Source: Echiichthys vipera
Taxonomy: Eukaryota; Chordata; Actinopteri; Perciformes; Trachinidae
Direction: 5' to 3'
Assembly (NCBI GenBank): GCA_963691815.1
Contig: OY829654.1
Span: 12,335,298-12,399,297 of the forward strand
Length of the DNA stretch: 64,000 nt
Shown in pieces: positions 1-10,500 of this stretch. Under the pieces are notes generated by a model. The model was not told where the DNA came from and ran no database searches. It saw only the letters and a program-made list of their open reading frames with translations. Position 1 is the stretch's first letter. Each line of letters starts with the position of its first letter. The position numbers and the translations under genes were made by a program.

Positions 1-820
1 ATGTTCTTAATGGAAATTTTGAGCAACAAAACAGAACGGACATATATTCAAGCAAATCTACAATACAAGAAAACGTCACACACCCACAGCTTCAGAGAAG
101 TGGTTTAAAGCTGAGAGGTAAGAGCATCAGGGTTCTTCAGGGTGGGTGCTGGAATTCCTTGAAAATACTAGAATTTTGTGTTTTCAAGGTATGAAAAGTG
201 CTTGGATTTTGAATGAAGTGCATTGAACATCTTCAAATGTATGTTGGATGCAAAGTCTACTTAAAAACAGGTGACACTTTTTGAAAAATGAAATTTCACT
301 TCATCACACATTTTACAATGCGATGAAGAAATGCAATTATCAGTATGTACTGTATATAAATATGTAAATAACCACAGCTGTAAGGTGCTGGAAAAGCTTG
401 AAAATGCACATTGAAATGCTTGAAACATGCTTTAATTTGACTTGGGGAAAGATGTAAAATAAAATTGGAAAAAGGTGGAAATATGAACAATCCTTTTTTT
501 CTGGCTGGTCCTATGAGAAACTGTGTAGCACCCATAGGTGGTGTAATAGCACAGAATTTTTTTTTTTCATTTTATAGCACTTTAATACATGCCCTCTAGT
601 GAAAATGGTGCAACACTAAGTAATGGGAAGTAATGCTGGAGCCTGGAAGTGGAAGATATTGGAGCCTAAAGATAAGGCACTAATGTGAAATGCATTATAC
701 AAAAAGGAGAAAAAAAAAGAGAGTTTCATTTTCCTTTGATTCACACTGACATTTGACTCAGTCCTCGAGACGATAAAGAATTTTGTACTCTATATAAGCT
801 TGAGAGCAAAAACAACACGT
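1..820. other. Downstream of iqsec1; no gene recognised
   Basis: AT-rich sequence with only short, unsupported open frames. There is a T-run near 560 and an A-rich run near 700-720. Nothing else could be identified; it may be intergenic or an even longer 3' UTR. Confidence 0.5.
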
Positions 821-842
821 GCGTACCATAAGTCATATATTT

Positions 843-848
843 GTTTAT
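843..848 (-). terminator. Candidate distal polyadenylation signal AATAAA
   Basis: AATAAA in the minus sense is followed at 25-40 nt by a GTGTTGTTTTTG-like GU/U-rich element. It is the farthest such pairing seen before the window edge. Several upstream AATAAA copies compete, so which site is used is uncertain. Confidence 0.35.
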
Positions 849-3599
849 TTTGCGTTCTCAACATTGTCACAGTTGAAGTTTTACAATAACTGGGGTCTTA
901 CTGACTCACTACTCACTGTACAAACAGAATGCACATATAAATGATGCCTTTTTTTAATGTGTCTCACACCAGACTGAACAGCTTGCAGCAGGATGTGTGT
1001 GTGTATGTCTGTGTGTGCGGGGTTGGATGTATGAAAAGAGAGCTGGAATTGAATGGCAGCAAACTTTCTAACAGTCTGTTGTTTTTTTTATTTCTACAGC
1101 AAATGTCAGTTCAAGACAGCCGGAGGCCGAGACAATCGATATGTTCATATGTCACCACTCTAATCCATCTATGAGGTGACGTATATACATCCTGATCTTA
1201 ACTGCCGATATCAGAATAGAGTACTGATCATATACAAATTATGTACAGCTGCTTCAACCCCGACTTGGTCCCTTTGCAGCTTCATAAAGATAAACCCTCC
1301 TTTCGAGCGGTTCATCAGTTTGCACACCAAAGTCCCATATTTACACGATGAAAGCCCTCAGCGACAGAAGTGCAATGTTCTTTATGTTTCTAATTTACAC
1401 AATGGCTTTGTTGATGCGATACATGCTGAGCTTCAATAACTACCAGCCTAAAATGGAGAAACAGTAACACGTCAACATCAGGAAATTTCAAATGCATCAA
1501 AACCAAAAAGTCAAAATGTATAGGCTGATTCTTTTTCTCTCCCCATCAGCTCACAGTGAATAGGACACATGATGATCCATGCAGTGCATTGTTGGGGTAC
1601 TTTCTCACAAAGAATGACATTTGAAGCACGACAACACACGCCAAAATAAATTTCTTTTTTTTTTTTTACATCATCCCAAGGTTTCAGAATTATTGCAAAC
1701 AAAATATGAAATCAATGGAACGACACATTCAGCTGATCAATAAAGTCCCATATGTGATATGTCAGTCATCTAAATGTTCCTTTTTATTTTACATGAGGAG
1801 AAATGTGTGACAATAAGCCTGACTTATGGCAATGCTTTTCTTTGTGAATGTTAAAATACATTTACAACCTGAATATTGGGACAAAGAGTTTACTGTCACT
1901 AATTTACACGTTAGAATAGACTTTTATTTGTAGAATGTAGAAAGTTATTCTTTACATATACCCAGTTCCTTTGTTCAGTTTGCATTTTGTTTATTATAAC
2001 TGCATTTCCTGAAAAAATGAAAGTGTTCTTTCATGTGTGCTTATCCAGCAAAATATTTCTGTTCAGCCCAAAGAGAATCATATTCCTTTTATTAAAATAT
2101 ATTTACACATTCCTCTTTCTACTGTGAACTGTGTAAGTAAGTATTTATATATTCTTAAATGAAAAAAGATATTTTTTCCACCTGAATCTTGTCCTGGAAC
2201 ACAAGATAACAGACTTCCACTCTCAGTACAAGTCTGCATTTTCTGAACATGATTGCACTTAAACTTGCTATGGTAACACTGATTTGTTATACAATGTGCA
2301 GAGGATAGCCTCACATTAATAACATTACATGCAAAAATCACTTACTAGACATTCCACTGAACTCCAAGTCTGTACCTCTCATAAGACCACGAGGACAGCC
2401 ACACATTAATTTACTGAGAAAGACTCTGACAGGGGTCAAAAACAAAAAAATAAATAAATAATGACGCAACACGAAGAAAAGAAAAAAAAAAACGCACAAA
2501 TTTGAGGGAAACCTTGCTTGTTGTTAATGTACAAAATCAGTACAAAGATATTGCACATATGATAGAAAAAAAAGATGAAAAAAATACTTCACTATGTAAG
2601 AACTGATCTGATTCATTCACCTTGTTGGTGAATAAAAAAACAAGGCAAAAGAAGATTTCAAAAGTAGTTTTTGATTTTAAGAGTCAAGAGTGCAGCTGTC
2701 GCATATTTGAAAGGCAACAGACTTAACATGTTCAACGTGTTCTGTGCGTCCATTTGTAACATTTCAACTGAGTGTTTTTAAAATCTCTTTTCATTCTTAA
2801 TCTTTATTACTTTTTACAGTTTAAGCAGCCATAGTATGAGTTGTAAACTGAGATTAAAACAACCAGCCCAGTTTACCATTAGACAGTTGACAGAAAGTCT
2901 GCTTTGAGGCTTCAGCTGTGACAGCACAGCGTTTTGAAGCCCATATGCAAGAGCTGCCATCCAGGGACTCCATTTGAAAAGGCAAAAAGTTCCAGAATAG
3001 ATTATAGGCCGGACTGAATGGGAGTTCACTCCTTTCAGATCTACATCCTGTTACCACAGTCAGTATAATACTGATAAAATTCATTTTTGCTGATAATAAT
3101 AATTGTAAGTATAATCTTACAAATTACTTTACGCACAATATACTGTACATGAAGTCTTGACTAAATAGATTATGCATTAATAATTGGCACATTTATTTAT
3201 GAGAGCTAGGAGACAACACATATAGCTGTCATCTACAGTAAATACAGCACTAGAACTACAATGTCTGAGACGGTCGACTCAGCTGTTTACCTGTCTGATT
3301 TAAGTTAGTGTAAGATGATTATATCTAGGTTCTTCACTACATATGAGCTCTACAGGAGGCAACGACAAATTGCATTCATATGATGGAAAGGATCTGCAAA
3401 TCAAGGAGTTGAACTTCCGAAAGGCTGTGCACAAGAAATGATGCCGCCGCTGTGACGGAGAAGACGGTCAGCCGTGTTCTCGTCTCGGGTCGTCTTTCCT
3501 CCTGATTATGTGAAGGTAAGACAGGTTATTGAAGGAATGAAGCAGTGGGGAGCGGCTTGGTGAGAGAACACATTTTCTCTGCAGCCGTCACGGCCGGGC

Positions 3600-3603
<4 letters not shown>

Positions 3604-3666
<63 letters not shown>
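3604..3666. repeat. (TG)n microsatellite in the 3' UTR
   Basis: About 31 uninterrupted TG units start roughly 300 nt past the stop codon. In the mRNA sense it is (CA)n, a known binding element of hnRNP L. It gives long artefactual open frames of alternating His-Thr or Cys-Val on both strands. Confidence 0.97.
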
Positions 3667-3670
<4 letters not shown>

Positions 3671-3963
3671 CATAGAGCATCTTCCTATACAGAACCCCCC
3701 CACACAAAAACCCTGATGGGGCCAGGCCCATGATCAGGCAAACTAGTAAAGGCCCCTGGTGGAAGATTTGAGTCCGATTTCCATCCTGCATATTAGTTGG
3801 ACCTGTAGGTGAAAAAGGTGGCTGCGTGTGATTGGTTTCCATCACAGCAGCAGTAAAACACAGTGGACAGGCCATAGAGTTATGCTGTCAGTTCCTTTGG
3901 TGTAAGCAAATGTCCCTTCTTCATTAAGTCTCCTTCTCACTTCTCCTCTCTGCCTTCTGAGCA

Positions 3964-4596
3964 TCACACTACGGTGCTGATGCCACTGTGTTTAGGTTTG
4001 GGTCCGCCAGGTGCCGAACCTGCTTGCTGACTGTGGTGGTGAGGAGCATGCTGGGAGTGTGAGGTGTGATGGGAATGCTGGCTGTAATGGCTGTGCTGTG
4101 AATGGGGATGTTGGTGCGCATGTGAGTTGTAGCCCGGGTGCTGGTGGTACTGCGTGTGGGGAGGGGGGTGGAAGTGGTGGTGGTGGTGGTAAGGCGGCGG
4201 GTTTTGTGGGACTTGGCAGTACTGGGAATGGTGGCCGTGGAGCTGCACTGTATGTGCTACCTGTGCTGTGTGGTGCAGATTGGTCGGGTGGGGCTTGTGG
4301 GATATGAGAGTGGGTTGACCGGGCTGAGGGAAAGGGGAGTGGCTCTGGGATGATGGTTTGCCTCGCTTGCTGCCAAAGAGCGACCCAAGGATGGAAGTCG
4401 ATGCTGAGTTTGGGATGGGGGGGTGGCCGGGGGGATGGCTGCGGGGTGGGCCCTCGCGGGGTGGACCCTCGCGGGGTGGACCCTCGCGGGGTGGGCCCTC
4501 GCGGGGTGGGCCCTCGCGGGGTGCGCCCTCGCGGGGTGGACCCTCGCGAGGTGTGGTGGCTCTCCGGCGTGTGTGTGGACTGCTAATGATGGACCC
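3964..4596 (-). CDS. iqsec1: iqsec1 terminal coding exon: XPREG repeats, histidine-rich tail, STVV end
   Basis: Acceptor CCTTTTTTTCCTTCCTGCAG precedes GGG at 4596, and the stop is TGA at 3966-3964. The exon encodes 210 residues: GSIISSPHTRRRATT, seven tandem five-residue units of form XPREG, then STSILGSLFGSKRGKPSSQS, a proline/histidine stretch, HGHHSQYCQVPQNPPPYHH and a long His/Gln/Ser-rich tract. It ends KHSGISTVV, a class I PDZ-binding motif that in this family recruits the protein to PSD-95-type scaffolds. SIISSP, LGSLFGSKRGK and QNPPPYHHHHH match IQSEC1; the XPREG expansion is not a feature I recall from mammals. Confidence 0.94.
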   Translation of the reverse strand, partial: GSIISSPHTRRRATTPREGPPREGAPREGPPREGPPREGPPREGPPREGPPRSHPPGHPPIPNSASTSILGSLFGSKRGKPSSQSHSPFPQPGQPTLISHKPHPTNLHHTAQVAHTVQLHGHHSQYCQVPQNPPPYHHHHHFHPPPHTQYHQHPGYNSHAHQHPHSQHSHYSQHSHHTSHSQHAPHHHSQQAGSAPGGPKPKHSGISTVV

Positions 4597-7500
4597 CTGC
4601 AGGAAGGAAAAAAAGGTGACAGCATGTCCGTCAGATACTGTGCAAGTGCTACTGCAAAACAGCTACTGAACTTCAGCTACAAGGCACCAGCAGGATGAAT
4701 TCACACTTTTCTTATTTCAGATAAACAAGTAGCAAAATGTTATAGGGCATGCAAATGAGAAACTAAAAATGTTTTCATGGTAGGCAGCAGCAACACTAGG
4801 AATATTTCAGCCTCAAGATGAAGGGAGCCTATTTTAAAAAGGAGCTCTGCTGTAAAGGAGCTTGAAACAGTAAATCTGTAACAAGAGTAATTACATAAAT
4901 ACCTTAGGGAGCATAAATAATGACTTAACAGGGGTAGAAAAGACAACATTTCATCTTCATTGCAGTCAGTGTGCAAATCTCTCTAAGAGTCCCACATGCA
5001 ACTTGTTACAATAGTTTCCACATGCAGAGGATGTGACAGGCAAACTCAGCATCCACACATTAGCATTCAACTAGAAGTCAGAAGGCAGGAGGAACTAAGC
5101 TTTTATTTGCAGACTCCACAACAGGCCTGGACACTTTCCTCCCCTTTTCTAGGTCCAACTCTGCTCACTATCCAGGAATAAATTCTCCTTTAAAAAACTT
5201 TTCCTTTGGCACATGCTTTATCTAAGACTGGAGAAAGACCATGTGACGTCTTTGAAAGCAGAATGAAATTTTCAGGTTCCCAGACTTCAACCCAACACAT
5301 GAACTCATGGACAGATGAAATGAGGGAAAGATGAATGAATGAAATCCACATCTGTGTGAAGCCCATTAGTAGACCTCTGAAGACTACATTCCTCCCTGAA
5401 CCTTCCAGCATTAAAGAGAAGTTGTGGATAAGGGGAAAAGAAAGACCTGGAGAGGGGCTACGGGACATGTACAGATCCCTAGTGTCTCACAGAGCTACCA
5501 CCCTGACAGAGAAGAAGAACCAAATGAATACCGCCTTGATATGATTGAATGGAAGACAGAGACAGGCGACAAGGGGAGGGATCAGAGGAGGGATTAGTAG
5601 AGTCATGCTTGTTTGAAGATAGTGTATATTGGTCATATAACATGACCAAAACAGGAGATCTCTGGCTTCCAAATAAGGGGCAGGATCAGAGGCAGGCAAC
5701 CCATGCATGCACACTAACTGAGGCAAGCAGGTTATAAGGCATCCCAGGAAGAAAAATAAATGATCCAAACAAATGGACTGATTCTATGAAGCAAAGAAGG
5801 TGAAAGACCAAAAATAAATGGTATGTTTTCACAGTGCACATCATCACATAGAGAGTAGCTTCGATACCAGCTGCTTCCAACTTACTTCCATATTGCTGTC
5901 TAGTGATCCTGCACTGCTGCGACGCCCCCGCTTGCCTGCCCGAGACATGCAATACCACAGATTAGAGATCGACAGCACTCCTGGATCGACTACAGACGTT
6001 TAAGGCCGCCCACCAGTCCCGAAGGGGGCAGTGCAGTGGATTGTGACTGTGAGTAAGGTCCAAATATGGGCGGGAAGTGGAGAGCGCGTTCAGATCTTGG
6101 AGGGTGGTGGGTGACAGGTGGTACTGTGGCTAGTATAGTAAAGTCGAATCTTCACGCAGGCTGGAAACTAAAGCTGCATTGGAATTTCAGGGATTTAAAG
6201 GGGACATATAATGCTAATTTCAGGTTTGGACTTGTACTTTGGGTTTCTACGTGTTTAAATACTGCTCTGCTCTCATCCCATCTGAATATATCTGAATTTA
6301 CCCTCTGACTGAAACCCTCAGTGTTAGCACCTGGACGGGGTGGTTGTTTCTGATCAAGGAAGCCCACAAAAAAACTGTCTGTGTTGTATTATATAACAGT
6401 TTAAGGGTTGGTAGGTGATCGAGATCCAAAATTGTATGTGCAAAAGCACTGAAAAAGCAGGTTTTTCATAATATGTCCCCTTTAAGTTTTGGAACGCACT
6501 TTGAACTTCTTAAAATGTTGAAGGCACTTTCTCAACAAATAGGGACTCCAGGGGCATCAAGTCTGATAGACCAAGGAGAGGTCCATAATGAATTTAAACC
6601 AAAAGTTTGCAGGCTAAATAATAAACAGGTTTGATGCCGAAACCAAATTTTCCCAGAGTATGACAACTCGTTTGTAAATGTTGTCACAAAATATAGAGTT
6701 TCAAAAGGGTCAAGGTTGGCGAAAAGCCAGTCTCAGTGAGAGTCACGAAGGAGGAGACACATCAAAAGCAATACAGTGGTTTGTTGCACATGGGATGTAC
6801 AGGCATATTCAAGTCTGAGGGCGGACAGAGCACTTTTGCCATTTGTTAGGCACACTCAGCCAATGATACATGACCAATAATCACACATAAACAGGAAAAT
6901 ACCTGATGTGTATGGAAATAACACAGTAAATACACGTGAAATGGAAGTATGGCAGGAAAGGAAAAAGAAAACACTTAACAAAAATGACCCCACTAACATG
7001 CCACATCCTGCATTAAAAACACAGGAGACAGGAGGGTGGAGGGACTTCTACAGACTTCTTCACTGACTGACCTATCATTTTCTATTGAGGAGTGATCATT
7101 AGAACAAAGCGTATCGTATTACCAACAGTGAGGCAGACCCCTGACTGGATTTCATTTTGTTATCAAGTTAATCACCCGATAACTTCACATAGCTGTTATC
7201 TGTAATGAAGGTAATGAAATTCTTGCTTCAGAGACAGAGCGGCTGTGCTAGACACTGATACTCAGTGGAAGTGAAATGACATTTAACGCCAAGACAGAAG
7301 CTAAATCTCGATCTTGTTGCTGCTTAAGAATGGTTCACATCAGCGCTGATTTCTTTGCTTCACAAATATACATGAGAGGAAATGGCAAATGATGTTTGAA
7401 TCAAAACATAAGATTATCATGAAATGTCTTTGAATAAAACAAACTTAGGAGTGCGAAAGTACGAGGTTTCAAAATAAATAAATTGACGATAAAAATATGA

Positions 7501-10500
7501 ATGACAATAAACGTATCCAGATGCTCAGGGGTAAGAACTGCTCGTCAATTTCATTCATCACTGAGAAAAACTGCATTTCTTAACAATGACCCTCTTCTCA
7601 AGGGTCTGTATTCAGTCTTTGGATTGTAAAAATGTGGAGCACACCTTACGTTTCTCGAAAACAAAAGTATGCTGAAGTTAAACACTGAGGGACACAGCGT
7701 CCAGACCAGACTATCCAATCATGAGTGAGTTATATAGTGAATTTAAAAGGGGAGAACTTTAAAATCAATAGATGGTGCCGTGAAACAACATTTTGCTATT
7801 TTTTTATCCCTTTGACATCATCACAGAGAGGTGGATGAAAGAAGGAGAGTACTTTTCCCATCAAAGAACCGGCTGGTAAAAACAAAGACGTTTTGGCTGT
7901 ACCTGCTTCGGAGAGGTCTCGCAGGGAGCTGCTGAGGGCACTCCTCTTCAGGCCCTCACCCATGGCGTAGGTGTCATCCAGACTGGCACGGTTCATGTTC
8001 CCGTTGCCAGCTTCCTTCTTCAGACCGGAGCTCTGTGACATGCTGGGCCTCACCACCCCCTTCTGCTTCTCCAGCTCAGCTGTGGAAAGGAGCCAAGGAA
8101 AGACTGAGGTAAGCGGGCAGTTACCACTCTGGCCAGGGAATGTCTTTATAACTTCTCTGAAATGTATTCAACGACCTTTCGTTCGCTCTCTGAAACTCAT
8201 GAATGTCCACTATTGATCTACATCATTTGCAACACCCCGTTCTTGATTGTCATGACAGAATTTCTTATCCAATGTACTGTAAAAACTGTTCTCCCTTCTG
8301 TTAGCCATCCTGTGAACTCTGTAAACATTCTCCCTCGTAAAGTGCCACAGTTGAGTAATGAGGACCATGCCCTGTTTCTACTTTACACAGTCTGAGTAAG
8401 AGGGGGGAAGGGGGATTAAAAAAAAGGGCAACTCACACTCTATTCTGTATTTCTCCATTTCCTGGACCTCTGCAATTGACTCTCGTAGGTCGTCTGTGAA
8501 CTTCTTGCGGTCCTGGGGGTTGGGTGCGTTAAAGTTGATGAGGACTTTGATGTCTGCACCTGGTATCGCTGATGTGAGTCTGATTCCATTTGGATAATCT
8601 GGGGCAACGGCAAAGAGAGGGAGAGACATTTACACAAGGGCCATTGATCAAAACCAAGTTAAAACACATTGAGCGTATGAAGTTTTGGAGAGTATAAACA
8701 ACGTCACAGCCCATGGGTTTGACCTCCCATTTCTGCTGGATGTGTTACTGCGATAAATCCAACCCTGTGATGTAAACACTGTCAGCTAACACACTGCAAT
8801 GATAGACAAAATAAAAAGGAAATGCCACTTACACTGATTTTCAAACAGCATGACTTGCATCCCATACAGAGAGAAGGACTGTCTGAAGCTGTATGTCACA
8901 GAGTTCTTCTTCTTCTGGAAAATCTTGGTCACCTAAAAGCGTGCAAAGAGAATATTTTAAGGGCTGCTCTAAAGAGTGAAGATGAGAAGAAAGCAGATGA
9001 CAGGAGAGGGCCTTTACCACTAAGAGATCATTGAACAGGAAGATCTCCCGCTGATGCAGGCCTAGCTTCTGGAGCTTGTTAGGATCTGGCACTTCAAACA
9101 GACGGCAGTAACACACCAGCCGGCGATGGGGCAGCGACAGTACCTATAAGGCAGAAAAAAAAGAGCACAGATAGCAACGCTTTAGAGGTCGTTTTGACCT
9201 CAATCCAAAACATAACTAGGAACAGAAGTCATCTCTTCCTCCAAGTAGAAGTTAAAGATGGTGTAGCCAAAGGATGACTGATTTAGCCCTCCTACGTGTT
9301 ATGCATTCTTCACAGCATCACAGTGATATATGGGGAGATAGGTCTGATTATTTTCATCATCTGTTAATCTGCTCATTATTTAATCAATTAATTTTTTGGT
9401 TTATAAAATGTCAGAATAAAATATATACTTTAACAATTAGAATACAGTACTCAATACCCACATTTACATATGTATTGTCAAGTATGAAAAAGACAAACGC
9501 TATGAATTATGGGCACTGTAGTTTACTTCCATCCAAAATACACCATCATGCTTCTGTAAATACTTAAAGTCTGCAGTTGAAAATAGTCCCAAACAAATAC
9601 ACAATTTCTTGACTTATACAGTGCCCAGTTGTTTTAAGAAATTATTCAGTTTTCTTTTAATATGAAAGTATTTATTTGTGGGCCGTTTTCAAATATTTAT
9701 GTCCATATTGGAAATGAATGGGCTTTTATAGAGCAGAGAAGGCCTTTTGGTAGTTTCATGGTAGCGCTTACCTGATCCTTTAAAACTTTGATCCATTTTT
9801 TACACTGATCATAACAACAACACCAGAATCCTGAGATTTATATTTAGAATCAACCATAAAGAAGAACTAATAATCTCCATACAAATGGAAGATCTACAAT
9901 AAATTCTGTGGGTGTCTTGCACCCAGCAGTGATGTACACTCTGCCAAGCACAGAATATGTAAACACTGCAGCTCAATGCCACCCAAGAATTTATGTCTGT
10001 CTATTCTGTCTCTAGGGGGCAGCAATGATAGATGACGTGCTTCATGGGGCGAACGTTATGCCTCTTTAAGTAATCTGACTCTAAGACTACGTCTTTGATT
10101 TGCATTCACTGCAATGTCCAGGGACAGAGACAGGGACAGGAAGCTGTGCACATACAGTTAAAAACGATCAAATATAGCATGCTTTATGGATATTTAGTAT
10201 ACTTACACATCCCAGGCCGTGGTGGAGTGACCCAATCTAAAGAGACAGTACAAAGAAGATGTTGTATGCAGCTGTTATGTTGTTAGGATTATTAACACTA
10301 TTGCATCTGATAACATGAAAATGGTATCTCTCCTGCTCATTAATGAGCCCATATAAGGATTTGCCCTTGCAGAATGTGCACCCCTAGCTTATTAAAGTGG
10401 CTATGAAGCTGCATGCACCTCTTGGCTTCTGTTTACAGGGTGACTTTCTCTGGTGCCGAACTCGAGGGAGCCTGTAATGATTTTGAAATGAAAAAAGATC

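Larger units (their letters stand above)
821..3963 (-). other. iqsec1: Probable 3' UTR of iqsec1
   Basis: No coding sequence is evident for about 3.1 kb after the stop codon. An AATAAA signal in the minus sense (tttatt at 843-848) is followed by GT-rich sequence near 805-820, a plausible cleavage site around 820-825. Earlier AATAAA motifs occur near 3190, 2804, 2090, 1990 and 1783, so shorter forms are possible. Two exact TGTAAATA Pumilio-type motifs are at 1345-1338 and 2107-2100. The UTR extent is inferred from signals, not from transcript data. Confidence 0.5.

Noticed and set aside
4011..4698. Plus-strand open frames rich in GPSRG or LAGW, and the minus-strand HPARA frame
   Set aside because: They are other-frame readings of the GC-rich iqsec1 last exon and its 15-bp repeat, with no start or splice support.
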